Shown: piece after piece, positions 26,633-35,467 of the stretch | How the letters are laid out: each line of letters starts with the position of its first letter | Position numbering within the stretch: position 1 is the stretch's first letter | Assembly (NCBI GenBank): GCA_030428945.1 | Contig: JAUIEC010000001.1 | Location: 282,438-346,437, forward strand | Length of the DNA stretch: 64,000 bases | Source: Phycisphaerae bacterium | Lineage (GTDB): Bacteria; Planctomycetota; Phycisphaerae; UBA1845; Fen-1342 | Direction of reading: 5' to 3' | Program-made: the position numbers and the translations under genes | The notes under the pieces: model-generated | Told to the model about the DNA's origin: nothing | The model's database searches: none | The model's input: only the letters and a program-made list of their open reading frames with translations

Positions 26633-26741
26633 TCCGAAAGGCAGTCGCGGAGTGCGGGGTCAACCGGCGAAGAAGGAACGCGGTTCGTCAACCCTCTTCA
26701 CTGCCGGATGCCCGGTTCCCACGCGCCATTGCTCCCTGTCG

Positions 26742-28361
26742 TCAGTCGTCCTCTTCTTCCTCGTCGCCACCGACGTAGCCGACCGCCTTCAGCTTCTCGA
26801 ACTCGGCCGGGTCGATCGGCGCCCGCCGGGACTTGATCCCCGGCTTGAGCTGGTTCGACTTCTGCACGAAGCGGACCAGTTCTTCCTTCAGCGCGTCACG
26901 CTGCTCCGGGTTGGACCCGGACAGGTTCTTCGTCTCGCCCGGATCCTCGTCCAGGTTGAACAGGGCGTAGCCGACCTGCTGCGTCTGCTGGTGCTGCATC
27001 GCGATCAGCTTCCACGGACCACGCACCACCGCCAGTTGCGTCGGACCGACCTTGATCGCCTCCGCGATCGCGTAGTCGTTGACGTCCGCGCTGCCCGCCA
27101 TGTGCCCGACCAGCGATTCGCCCTGCACGTTCTGATCGAAGTCCAGGCCCAGTTGCTCGTAGATCGTCGGCGCCAGACCCAGCAGGCTGGCCGTGTCCGG
27201 CGCGACCCGCCCGCCCGGTACGACCCCCGGCCAGCGAATCGCCAGCGGCACCGCCAGGTCGGTCTGGAACTGCGAGTAGCCGTGGTCCCACAAACCGCGC
27301 TCACCCAGCGCTTCGCCGTGATCGGCCGTCAGCACCACGTACGCGTCGTCCCAGGCGCCCTGCTGCTTGAGACCCTCGACCAGTTGACCGAGGTAGAAGT
27401 CCATCTCGGCCACCCCGGCGTCGTAGCGGGCGTCCCAGTACTCGCGGTAGCGCTTCAGCCGCTCCCAGCGGGTCGGGTCGCTGCTCTTGCGGGGCGGACG
27501 CCGCAGGTACGTGTTGATCCGGTTGAACGTGCCGTCATCCAGCGGCGTCAGGTCCGCGACCGGCCGGGCTTCGACGGGCGCCATTGTCCGGTCGAGGAAC
27601 TCGGGGGCCGCGTCGTACGGACCGTGCACGTCCATGTAGTGCAGGTACAGGAAGAACGGCTTGTCGCGCTCACGCGACGCCAGCCACTTCAGGGCCCGCC
27701 CGTTCAGCAGTTCGCCCCGAACCGTGTTGTCGGCGAACTCGGTGTCGTAGTGATCGAACCCCTGCGCCATCCCGTACTGCGGCTTGATGAACTTGTTCGC
27801 GACGAAACCCGCCGTCTCGTAGCCGGCCTGCTGCATGATCTCCGGCAGCGTCACGAACGAGTCGTCCAGCATCGCCACCGTGGCCGCGATCCCGCGATCC
27901 ATGTGGTCGATCTTGCGGAAGCTGCTGGCCTTGTGCACCGTCGCCTGGTAACCCGTCATGATCGAGGCGATCGACGGCAGCGTCCAAGGCGCCGGCGAGA
28001 TCGCCCGCGAGAAACGCACCCCCTCGGCCGCGATCCCGTCCATCACCGGGGTCAGCTTTCCCGCGTGCCCGTAGCTGCCCAGCCGGTCGGCCCGCAGCGT
28101 GTCCACCAGGATGAAGATCACGTTCGGCAGCGGCTGATCCGCCGGACGCGCGAAGGCGCTGCGCTCCAGCCTCTCCGGCCGCTCGATGCGGGCTCCGTCC
28201 GGGCCGGTCGCCGAGGTCCCCGATGAATCGGCCCCCGGTGAACAGCCGCCCAGAAGTCCCACCAGCACGGCCGCGGCAGCACTCAGCAGTCCTCGCCCCG
28301 GCGCGGCCTGGGTTTTCGATGGGCGAACGGTACCCGTTCGACCGCTGCGCGTCGTGATCAA
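26742..28361 (-). CDS. sulfatase-like lipoprotein (alkaline phosphatase superfamily)
   Basis: A 539-residue protein with a lipoprotein signal ending LVGLLGGC (cysteine near residue 40). Core motifs: NVIFILVDTLRADRLGSYGH, nucleophile region APWTLPSIASIMTG, FFLYLHYMDVHGPYD, YVVLTADHGEALGERGLWDHG and FNLDEDPGETKNL. In W-T-L-P-S the Thr takes the place of the usual Cys/Ser, as in the protein at 15359-16936. The TTG start at 28359-28361 is supported by GAGGG 9 bases upstream. It ends AVGYVGGDEEEEDD; the other sulfatase-like protein has ALGYVGGDEDVVD near its end, so the two are related. Confidence 0.83.
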   Translation of the reverse strand: MITTRSGRTGTVRPSKTQAAPGRGLLSAAAAVLVGLLGGCSPGADSSGTSATGPDGARIERPERLERSAFARPADQPLPNVIFILVDTLRADRLGSYGHAGKLTPVMDGIAAEGVRFSRAISPAPWTLPSIASIMTGYQATVHKASSFRKIDHMDRGIAATVAMLDDSFVTLPEIMQQAGYETAGFVANKFIKPQYGMAQGFDHYDTEFADNTVRGELLNGRALKWLASRERDKPFFLYLHYMDVHGPYDAAPEFLDRTMAPVEARPVADLTPLDDGTFNRINTYLRRPPRKSSDPTRWERLKRYREYWDARYDAGVAEMDFYLGQLVEGLKQQGAWDDAYVVLTADHGEALGERGLWDHGYSQFQTDLAVPLAIRWPGVVPGGRVAPDTASLLGLAPTIYEQLGLDFDQNVQGESLVGHMAGSADVNDYAIAEAIKVGPTQLAVVRGPWKLIAMQHQQTQQVGYALFNLDEDPGETKNLSGSNPEQRDALKEELVRFVQKSNQLKPGIKSRRAPIDPAEFEKLKAVGYVGGDEEEEDD

Positions 28362-28578
28362 AGCAGATCCCTCAGGTCACAGGTTCACGGCCGCCCGGTT
28401 GCGCGGCGTGGTCGCCCTCAACAAACAAGATCGGTCAGCATACCACTCGGCCTTATTGACCGGCAAGCTGGCGGGCCGTTCGTGATCGGTTCCGCGTGGC
28501 CGGTGGGTGTGACGATCGCAAGCAGCGCCCCGTGCCGACCGGCGATTTGGTCCGACCCGGCGGGGCCGCCCCACCCCG

Positions 28579-30495
28579 TTATTCCGCCTTGCGTTCCCAG
28601 GCCGCCGAAGCCTCGGCCAGAACGGACTCCAGCCGGGCGACCTCGTCCTGAACCGCGGCGAGGGCGTCCTTGTCTTTCACTACGTCGCTGCGGGCGAATT
28701 GTGCGTGGCAATTCGCCAGTTGTTCCTCGTGTTCCATGATCAACTGCTCGAGAGCCTCCAGGTCCATCCGGTCGTACTCGGACCGAGGCGCCCCGCCCGT
28801 CCTGGCCGGCCCTTTCTTTCGGCCGGTTTTCGCGGCCCTGGCGGGCTTGCCGGAGGCCGCCTCCTCGCCGGCGCTCGCCCGGGTCCGTTCCAACTGCTCG
28901 ACATACCGCGTGTAGTTGCCGCGGAAGTGCTGGTGCCCGCCGGAGCGCATCACCAGCAGCTCGTCGGCCACCCGGTCGAGGAAGTAGCGGTCGTGGCTGA
29001 CGGCCAGGATCGTCCCGGGATAGTCGCCCAGGGCGGCTTCGAGGGCTTCGCGGGACGGGATGTCGAGGTGGTTGGTCGGCTCGTCCAGGATCAGCACGTT
29101 GGGATTCTTCAGCAGCAGGCGCAGCAGGCGGACGCGGGACTGCTCTCCGCCCGATAACGTGCCAACCCGCTTGAAGGCCGCCTCGCCGCCGAACTGGAAC
29201 CGGCCGAGCAGGCCGCGGGCCCGTTCTTCGCTGAAGTCGGGGCGGACGTCGAGGATCGATGCCAGCACGTTGCTGTCGGGGTCGAGTTCGCGCCCGTCCT
29301 GGGCGAAGTAGCCGACCTGGGCCTTGGCGTCGATCCGCACGCTGCCGTCGTCGGCCTCGATCTCGCCGACCAGCACCTTGAGCAGGGTCGACTTGCCGGT
29401 GCCGTTCGGTCCGGTGATGCCGATCCGCTGCCCGCCGGAGATCGCCAGCCGCACCTCGGAGAACAGGGGCAGGTCCTCGTAGCCCTTGCGGAGGCCCTCG
29501 GCCTCGATCAGGTAGCGGCCCTGCGGGACCTCGACGTCGAACTGGAAGCGCAGTTCCTTCTTCTGCGAGGTCTTCTCGAGGGTGAACTCGCCGGCGGCGA
29601 TGCGTCGTTCCAGCCGGGCCCGCCGTCCCTGGGCCTCCCTGGTCCGCTGCCCGGCCAGGTGTTTGGCAATGAACGCGCGTTCCTTCTCGATGAAGGCCTG
29701 GTCCCTGGCGTATTCGCGGTCCTGGGTCAGGGCCCGCAACTGGCTGGTCTTGACGTAGTTGGTGTAGTTGCCGGGGAAGTAGGCGACCTGTCGGCGGTCG
29801 ACCTCGATGATCCCGTCGACCGTGCGGTCGAGCAGGTAGCGGTCGTGCGAGATGATCGCGGCGCCGCCGTGGTGGCTCGCCAGGTACCGTTCCAGCCAGC
29901 GGACCGCGTCGATGTCCAGGTGGTTCGTCGGCTCGTCCAGCAGCAGGTAGGTGCTGTCCTGCAGCAGCAGGCGGGCGAGGGCGGCCCGGCACTTCTGTCC
30001 GCCGGAGAGCACCGACACGGGGCGGCTCATTTCGCCTTCCGTGAAGCCCAGTCCGCCGAGCACCTCCCGCAGTCGCGTCTCGTACTCGTACCCCCCGGCC
30101 GCGATGAACTGCTCGTTGACGCGATCGTAGTCGGTCATCAGCGTGTCGAGTTCGGACCCGCTGGCCTGGGCCATGCGCTCGGACAGGTCGTGCATCCGCG
30201 TTTCGAGTTCGAAGACCTCGTCGAAGACCGAGATGACCTCGTCGTGCAGGGTCTTGTCTTCGGCGATCTCGGGTTCCTGCGGCAGGTAGCCGACGCGGAC
30301 GTCGCGCGAGCGGGTCACGGTCCCCATCTCGGGCTGTTCCTGGCCGAGAATCAGGCGCAGCAGCGTCGTCTTGCCGGCCCCGTTCGGGCCGACGAGTCCG
30401 ACCGTGCGGCCGCTGTGCAGTTCCAGGTCGATCCCGTCGAGGACGACCTGTCCGCCGTACTGCTTGCTGATGCCCTGCAGGCGGATCGTGCCCAC
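28579..30495 (-). CDS. ABC-F family ATPase
   Basis: A 638-residue soluble protein with two ABC cassettes and no membrane domain. First cassette: Walker A GPNGAGKTT, signature LSGGQKCRAALARL, Walker B LLLDEPTNHLD. Then the interdomain linker (SQLRALTQDREYARDQAFIEKERAFI). Second cassette: GPNGTGKST, LSGGEQSRVRLLRL, ILDEPTNHLD. A basic and coiled-coil C-terminal extension (about 540-638) follows, as in the Uup subgroup. ABC-F proteins act on the ribosome or related substrates rather than in transport. The GTG start lies 12 bases after the stop of the LOG-family gene, so they are co-transcribed. Confidence 0.92.
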   Translation of the reverse strand: MGTIRLQGISKQYGGQVVLDGIDLELHSGRTVGLVGPNGAGKTTLLRLILGQEQPEMGTVTRSRDVRVGYLPQEPEIAEDKTLHDEVISVFDEVFELETRMHDLSERMAQASGSELDTLMTDYDRVNEQFIAAGGYEYETRLREVLGGLGFTEGEMSRPVSVLSGGQKCRAALARLLLQDSTYLLLDEPTNHLDIDAVRWLERYLASHHGGAAIISHDRYLLDRTVDGIIEVDRRQVAYFPGNYTNYVKTSQLRALTQDREYARDQAFIEKERAFIAKHLAGQRTREAQGRRARLERRIAAGEFTLEKTSQKKELRFQFDVEVPQGRYLIEAEGLRKGYEDLPLFSEVRLAISGGQRIGITGPNGTGKSTLLKVLVGEIEADDGSVRIDAKAQVGYFAQDGRELDPDSNVLASILDVRPDFSEERARGLLGRFQFGGEAAFKRVGTLSGGEQSRVRLLRLLLKNPNVLILDEPTNHLDIPSREALEAALGDYPGTILAVSHDRYFLDRVADELLVMRSGGHQHFRGNYTRYVEQLERTRASAGEEAASGKPARAAKTGRKKGPARTGGAPRSEYDRMDLEALEQLIMEHEEQLANCHAQFARSDVVKDKDALAAVQDEVARLESVLAEASAAWERKAE

Positions 30496-30507
30496 GACGC
30501 GTACCCG

Positions 30508-31269
30508 TTACTTGTCGCTGATGTGATGCCGCCGGCCGGGGATGAATCCGTAGCGGGTCCCTTCGGCGGTCAGCCACTCGGCCGGTCCGGCCCCGGGATC
30601 CTCGAGGTTCATGTTGGGGTGTTTGCGGTGGTGTTCGTAGATCTCGTCGACGGCGGCCTGCAGGTCGTCGGTGATGCTGAACAGGTCGAGGTCTTCGGGC
30701 GAGATGTTCTGGTGCATCTCGAGCATGTTGTTGCGCATCCAGTCGACCAGCGGCGACCAGAATTCCGAACCGATCAGGATCACCTTCATGGCGGCGATCT
30801 TGTGCGTCTGGATCAGCGTCATCGATTCGAAGAACTCGTCCATCGTCCCGAAGCCGCCCGGGAAGCAGATGAACGCCATCGCGTACTTGACGAACATGAC
30901 CTTCCGCACGAAGAAGTAGCGGAAGTTCAGTTCGATGTTCTGGTACGGGTTCGGCTCCTGCTCCATCGGCAGCGAGATGTTCAGCCCGATGCTCTGCCCG
31001 CCGGCCTCGAACGCGCCCTTGTTGGCCGCCTCCATGATGCCGGGGCCGCCGCCGGTGACGACGGCGAACTTCTTCTCGACCAGCAGGCGGGCGACCTCCT
31101 CGGCCTGCTGGTAGTACTTGTCATCGGGCTTGGTCCGGGCGGAGCCGAAAATCGAAACGGCCGGCCCGACCGGGGCCATCTCCTCGAACCCCTCGACGAA
31201 CTCCGAGAGGATCCGAAAGATCCGCCAGGTCTCCTTGGCCATGTGCTCGCGCTGCAACTCGTTTGCCAT
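30508..31269 (-). CDS. LOG-family protein (TIGR00730 type)
   Basis: A 253-residue Rossmann-fold protein with the family motif pair GGGPGIMEAANKGAFEAGG and CFPGGFGTMDEFFE (P-G-G-x-G-T-x-x-E). Members are cytokinin riboside 5'-monophosphate phosphoribohydrolases or nucleotide 5'-monophosphate nucleosidases. The Arg and Glu of the active motif are present (R in FFVRKVMF, E in DEFFE). The role in a planctomycete is probably nucleotide salvage or housecleaning. First gene of a two-gene unit with the ABC-F gene. Confidence 0.88.
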   Translation of the reverse strand: MANELQREHMAKETWRIFRILSEFVEGFEEMAPVGPAVSIFGSARTKPDDKYYQQAEEVARLLVEKKFAVVTGGGPGIMEAANKGAFEAGGQSIGLNISLPMEQEPNPYQNIELNFRYFFVRKVMFVKYAMAFICFPGGFGTMDEFFESMTLIQTHKIAAMKVILIGSEFWSPLVDWMRNNMLEMHQNISPEDLDLFSITDDLQAAVDEIYEHHRKHPNMNLEDPGAGPAEWLTAEGTRYGFIPGRRHHISDK

Positions 31270-31325
31270 TCCGAAAGCTCCTTGTCACCAGACCCGAAAA
31301 TCGGGCCGAGCCCAACAGTATAGCG

Positions 31326-31430
31326 GAAGAGAGGGAGCAGGGGGGGGCAGAGAGCCAGGGAGCGAGGAACCGGAGGCGACAGGACTTCCCGTGCATCGAT
31401 GCACGCGTGCAGAGAGGACGCTGCTCAGGT
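31326..31430. repeat. purine arm plus shared intergenic core
   Basis: GAGGGAGCAGGGG, GAGAGCCAGGGAGCGAGGA (31329-31368) is followed by a segment at 31371-31428 (GGAGGCGACAGGACTTCC, TGCATCGATGCACG, GGACGCTGCTC) that closely matches 36520-36578. It lies in the 175-base gap between the LOG gene start and the anti-sigma gene stop. Confidence 0.7.
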
Positions 31431-31444
31431 GCCCGCGTTGCGCG

Positions 31445-32062
31445 TCACTCCAGTTCGTCGGACAGGGACGAGACGATCAGGAGTTCGCAGCCCGTTTCGG
31501 TGCGCTGCACGGGGTGCCGACTGCCGTGGCCGGCACGCTGGTAGTCGCCCGCCCGCAGCACCATCTCGTCGACGATCAGTTCACCCTTCAGCACGAAGCA
31601 CTCTTCCGGGCCGCCGTGTACATGCGGGGGGTAGGCCGTGCCGGGATCCATCTGCACCCGCATCGTGATCTGGTCACGGGCCGGATCGACGAACAGACGC
31701 TGCACGCGGATGCCGGGTATCCCGATCTCCTGCCAGACCGCCTGCTCGTTGCGATGCACGATCAGATCATCGTCGGCCTGGTCGGGTTGCGACCACCGCT
31801 TCCAGACCTGCGGATCGTCCGCGCGGGCGTCGCCCTCCACCCGCGCCAGCAGGTCCCGCCGCCGCGCGGCCGGCATCGGAAGCGGCGGGATCTCGTCGAG
31901 CAGACGCTCGGACACCGCACCCAGCGCACGCACCTCGCTCCGGCACGACGCACAGCCGGGCAGATGCGCTTCGAACGCCTCCGCCTCGTCGGGCGGCATG
32001 GCCCCGGCCACGAACAGGGCGGCGAGTCGTTCGGATTCGTCTTGTGTATGCCGCTTACTCAT
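31445..32062 (-). CDS. ChrR-like cupin anti-sigma factor
   Basis: A 205-residue protein. The N-terminal zinc-binding anti-sigma domain has H-x3-C-x2-C in HLPGCASCR (about residues 33-41). The C-terminal cupin barrel (about 105-200) has PGTAYPPHVHGGPEECFVLKGEL and a later H in GHGSRH, the metal-ligand set of ChrR-like cupins. In the best known relatives the anti-sigma holds its ECF sigma until singlet oxygen or organic peroxide damages the complex. The ATG overlaps the sigma stop codon (ATGA), so the pair is translationally coupled. Confidence 0.87.
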   Translation of the reverse strand: MSKRHTQDESERLAALFVAGAMPPDEAEAFEAHLPGCASCRSEVRALGAVSERLLDEIPPLPMPAARRRDLLARVEGDARADDPQVWKRWSQPDQADDDLIVHRNEQAVWQEIGIPGIRVQRLFVDPARDQITMRVQMDPGTAYPPHVHGGPEECFVLKGELIVDEMVLRAGDYQRAGHGSRHPVQRTETGCELLIVSSLSDELE

Positions 32063-32631
32063 GCCGCCGATTGATCCTGTTCGAGAAGTTCCCGCAGCCG
32101 GCCCATGCCCAGGCGTATCCGCGACTTGACGGTCCCCAGCGGGGTGTTCGTGATCTCGGCGATCTCCTGGTGCGTGTAGGCGTGATAGAACGAGAGGGTC
32201 ACGGCCAGACGCTGGTCGGGCGGAAGAGCCGCGAGCGCCGCCCGCGTGACCTGCCGGACCTCGCGCTGTTCGCTCCGTTCGTCGGCCGGCGGCAGCGTCA
32301 GGTGCTCGAGGTCGCGGGCTTCCAGTTCGCGGGCGGCCCGTCGCCGGCGCAGCAGATCCAGGGCCCGCGTCCGGGCCATCATCAGCAGCCAGGCCGAAGG
32401 TCGCCCGCGGCGCGGGTCGTAGCGGTGAGACTGGACCCAGACCTGCCAGAACGCGTCCTGGGTGGCGTCCTCGGCATCGCCGCGACAGGTCATCAGCCGG
32501 GTCAGAAAACCCAGAATCCGGCCGTTGTACCGGTCGTAGAAGGCCGCGAACGCGCGCGGATCGCGTTCGGACATGCCCCGGATCAGTTCCTGATCGCTGG
32601 GCGGCGTCGGTTTGGTCGTGTTCGTTACCAC
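32059..32631 (-). CDS. ECF sigma factor, partner of the ChrR-like anti-sigma
   Basis: A 190-residue sigma factor with region 2 (FAAFYDRYNGRILGFLTRLM, DAEDATQDAFWQVWVQSHRYDPRRGRPSAWLLMMARTRALDLLRRRRA) and region 4 (LAALPPDQRLAVTLSFYHAYTHQEIAEITNTPLGTVKSRIRLGMGRL). Region 3 is absent, as in all ECF sigmas. The GTG start at 32629-32631 lies about 30 bases downstream of a candidate ECF promoter, suggesting autoregulation. It is divergent from the DUF4198, DUF4331 and DUF4394 genes, which are plausible targets. Confidence 0.92.
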   Translation of the reverse strand: MVTNTTKPTPPSDQELIRGMSERDPRAFAAFYDRYNGRILGFLTRLMTCRGDAEDATQDAFWQVWVQSHRYDPRRGRPSAWLLMMARTRALDLLRRRRAARELEARDLEHLTLPPADERSEQREVRQVTRAALAALPPDQRLAVTLSFYHAYTHQEIAEITNTPLGTVKSRIRLGMGRLRELLEQDQSAA

Positions 32632-32662
32632 TGCCCTGCAAGGTCTCCAGCCAGCCGATAAG

Positions 32663-32691
32663 CGATACGAGCGTGCCGCCCGGCCGGATCA
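32663..32691 (-). promoter_or_regulatory. candidate ECF-sigma promoter (autoregulatory)
   Basis: On the minus strand TGATCC (32691-32686), a 16-base spacer, and CGTATCG (32669-32663). The same -35 element, spacer length and CGTAT core occur at 33769-33797 upstream of the DUF4331 gene. From memory, TGATCC is also the -35 element of the R. sphaeroides RpoE-ChrR regulon. The rest of the 306-base divergent gap shows no other clear signal. Confidence 0.6.
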
Positions 32692-32937
32692 CAAAAATCC
32701 GGTCCCGCCCGAAATTCCCGGGTCGCCCCTCCTAACTCGTCAACGTGCCACCACGCTGCGAGCAGTGTCGTCTCTCCGGGCGCTCGTGTCACTCCGCTCC
32801 CGACCTCTCGAGCCGGGCCCGCTTTCCGAGCGTCAGCCGCGACGGTCTTCACGACTCGGATTCGAAATCTAACGGTGCCCGAACTGCGTACCCCTCGTGA
32901 GGACCCGCCCGACACCGAGCCCCCACGCGAGAAAACC

Positions 32938-33720
32938 ATGCACCGATTCACACTGGCAACCTGCATCCTGCTGACCGCCGTCACGGTCGGCTCCGCCCGC
33001 GGACACGACTTCTGGCTGCATGCGTCCGACTATCGGCCCGCGCCCGACGCCCCGGTTCTGCTGCAACTGGTCGTCGGCGAGCGCATGGCCGGCAGCCCGG
33101 TCGCCTTCGACCCGGACCGCATCGAGCGCTTCGTCGTGCTCGACCCGGGCGGCGCCGGCCGGACCGTTCCGCGCTCGGCCCGGCTGCGCTCGGGCGCACT
33201 GATCCGCACCACCACCCGCGGCGGGCACCTGGTGGGCTTCGAGGGCCGGCCGGCCCTGGCCGAACTTTCGCCCGCGAAGTTCAGCGCCTATCTGCGCGAG
33301 GAGGGCCTCGACTCGATCGCCCGCCAACTGGCGACGCGGCCGCGAACGGGCCGTCCCGTCCGCGAGCACTACGCCCGTTGCGCCAAGACCCTGCTGGCGG
33401 TCGACGGTGACGCGACGAACTTCGACCGTCCGCTGGGACTGACGCTGGAACTGACGCCGCTGGCGGACCCGACCCTGCCCGGTCCGCTGCCGCTGATGCT
33501 GACCTTTCAGGGCCAACCCCGCCCCGACGCCCTCGTCGTCGCGCAGCATGCCAACGGGCTGCGGCGCTCGGCCCGCACCGACTCCGACGGGCGCTGCCGC
33601 CTGGAACTCGCGGCCGCCGGCGTCTGGATGATCAAGTCCGTGCAGATGGTGCCCAGCCCGGCCGCCGACGTCGACTGGCACAGCTACTGGGCGTCGCTGA
33701 CGTTCGAGGTGACGGAGTGA
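32938..33720 (+). CDS. DUF4198-type exported protein
   Basis: A 260-residue protein. The signal peptide (MHRFTLATCILLTAVTVGSARG) is followed at once by HDFWLHASDYRPAPD, the hallmark start of DUF4198 / COG5266 periplasmic proteins, which are often linked to metal uptake. The C-terminal half forms Ig-like beta strands (LALTFQGQPRPDALVVAQ-like, RTDSDGRCRLELAAAGVWMIKSVQM). The ATG at 32938 is the first codon giving a proper signal peptide; its ribosome-binding site is weak. Divergent from the sigma/anti-sigma pair. The substrate is unknown. Confidence 0.78.
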   Translation: MHRFTLATCILLTAVTVGSARGHDFWLHASDYRPAPDAPVLLQLVVGERMAGSPVAFDPDRIERFVVLDPGGAGRTVPRSARLRSGALIRTTTRGGHLVGFEGRPALAELSPAKFSAYLREEGLDSIARQLATRPRTGRPVREHYARCAKTLLAVDGDATNFDRPLGLTLELTPLADPTLPGPLPLMLTFQGQPRPDALVVAQHANGLRRSARTDSDGRCRLELAAAGVWMIKSVQMVPSPAADVDWHSYWASLTFEVTE

Positions 33721-33768
33721 GCCGCGCCGGGCGACCGGCACGTCGTCGCTTGAATTGCGCGGTGCCGG

Positions 33769-33797
33769 TGATCCAGCGGCCGGCCGGCCGCGTATTC
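33769..33797 (+). promoter_or_regulatory. candidate ECF-sigma promoter of the DUF4331-DUF4394 genes
   Basis: TGATCC (33769-33774), a 16-base spacer (33775-33790) and CGTATTC (33791-33797). It mirrors the motif upstream of the ECF sigma gene and would start transcription about 80 bases before the ATG at 33885. Confidence 0.6.
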
Positions 33798-33884
33798 CGG
33801 ATGATGCGACAGCAAGCAACACCAGCCGACCCGTTGGGCTGCACGCCCTGAGCCAAACGAGTCTTCACCTGCAAGGAGTCTGAC

Positions 33885-35417
33885 ATGCGACGGCTTTCAG
33901 CCGCCTCGGGGATCGTTCTGTCTGCCGCCGTGGGCGTGGCACTGGCTTCCAGCCACAGCGACGCGCCGGCCATCAAGCAGGACCCCCAGGCCAACCTGAC
34001 CGATGTCTACGCGTTCATCGGGACGCGCTACGACGACCCGCAGCAGAAGGTGCTGAACGTGCTGGTCAGCGTTCGGCCCTTCTCGGAACCGGGTGACGGC
34101 GTGATCTACGACCGTTTCGCCGATGACGCCCGCTACAGCGTTCATATCGCCGACCCGGACACGGGCGCCGAGGTGCTGCGGTACGACTTCGAGTTCTCGT
34201 CGGCAACCAGCGGCTACAAGAACACCGGCACGATTCTCTCCTACGGGCTGGGAACGCAGGCCGGTCCGATCGTGACGATCGGTGACGCCCGGCAGAACTA
34301 CACGCAGACCTACCGCGTGACGCGCGTCCTGAACGGCAACGCCAACACGGTCGGAACGCAACTGCCGATCGCGCCGCCGAATGTCGGCCGCAACACGACC
34401 CCGGACTACAACGACGCCAACGGCATCGCCCGCCAGGGGGCGACCGTCTTCGCCGACCTGGACAGCTACACGCGTTCGTCGGTGGCGACGCTCGATACGA
34501 ACGAAGTCGTCTGGGCCGGTCCGCGCGAGGACAGTTTCTTCTCGGACATTCCGGGCGTCTTCGACCTGCTCAGCGTGCGGATCCTGGACAACAACGGTTC
34601 GCTCGCGGACGGCCTGGGCCAGGACGGCGACGGCGTCGACGGCTTCAAGGGCTTCAACGTGCTGTCCTTCGCGCTGCAGATCCCGGTCGCCAACCTGCCG
34701 AGCCTGAACTACGAGAGCGTCTTCTTCGGCCCGCAGACCGGCGTGGGGGTCTACGCCTCGGTCAGTCGGCAGATGTTCCGCACGCTCAGCCCGGACGGTC
34801 CGCCGACCGCCTCGGGTCCGTGGGTCCAGGTCAACCGCCTCGGCAATCCGATCTTCAACGAGGCCCTCGTCGCCGTCGCGGACAAGGACCGCTACAACCG
34901 CACGGCCCCGACCGGCGACGCGACCTTCGCGACCTACGCCGAGAATTCCGAGATCGCCGGGCTGGTCAACTTCCTGTACGGAACGAGTTTCCAGGCGAGC
35001 CTGCGGGCCGACCTGGTCAACGTCTTCATCCCCGACGTGCTGCGGGTCAACACCGCGACCGATCCGGTCCCGCTCTCCGGCCAGGCGGGCTTTCATCGCC
35101 TCGGCTTCATCGGCGGCGACACGACCGGCGGCGTCTCGAGCGGCTGGCCGAACGGGCGCCGCCTGGGCGACGACGTGGTCGACATCGCGCTGACCGCGGT
35201 GGCGAGTGGGCCGACGTACAGTTCGATCACGGTGGTCGGCGACAACGTGTCGCGGAACGACGTGCCGTACCACCGGGTGTTCCCGTACCTGGGCACGCCG
35301 CACGCCGGACCCAACAACTACAAGGACGCGCACCCCGGCGACGTCGACGGCGACGGCGCGGTCGGCCTGAGCGACCTGGCGATCCTGCTGAGCAACTTCG
35401 GCTTCGTGTTTCCATAG
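33885..35417 (+). CDS. DUF4331 exported protein with a dockerin-like end
   Basis: A 510-residue protein with a signal peptide (cleavage near ALA-SSH). The SSHSDAPAIKQDPQANLTDVYAFIG block is the DUF4331 hallmark. Later FNVLSFALQIPVANL, RVNTATDPVPLSGQAGFHRLGFIGGD, GWPNGRRLGDDVVDIALTAVA and FPYLGTPHAG are typical of the family. The last 30 residues, GDVDGDGAVGLSDLAILLSNFGF, form a single dockerin-like calcium loop. AAGGAG precedes the ATG. DUF4331 genes elsewhere often sit near ECF sigma factors of the oxidative-stress type; the biochemical function is unknown. Confidence 0.83.
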   Translation: MRRLSAASGIVLSAAVGVALASSHSDAPAIKQDPQANLTDVYAFIGTRYDDPQQKVLNVLVSVRPFSEPGDGVIYDRFADDARYSVHIADPDTGAEVLRYDFEFSSATSGYKNTGTILSYGLGTQAGPIVTIGDARQNYTQTYRVTRVLNGNANTVGTQLPIAPPNVGRNTTPDYNDANGIARQGATVFADLDSYTRSSVATLDTNEVVWAGPREDSFFSDIPGVFDLLSVRILDNNGSLADGLGQDGDGVDGFKGFNVLSFALQIPVANLPSLNYESVFFGPQTGVGVYASVSRQMFRTLSPDGPPTASGPWVQVNRLGNPIFNEALVAVADKDRYNRTAPTGDATFATYAENSEIAGLVNFLYGTSFQASLRADLVNVFIPDVLRVNTATDPVPLSGQAGFHRLGFIGGDTTGGVSSGWPNGRRLGDDVVDIALTAVASGPTYSSITVVGDNVSRNDVPYHRVFPYLGTPHAGPNNYKDAHPGDVDGDGAVGLSDLAILLSNFGFVFP

Positions 35418-35467
35418 GGGCCCGCCGCCCCGCTGTTCATCGATTCCCGCAACTGGAAGGAAGTACC

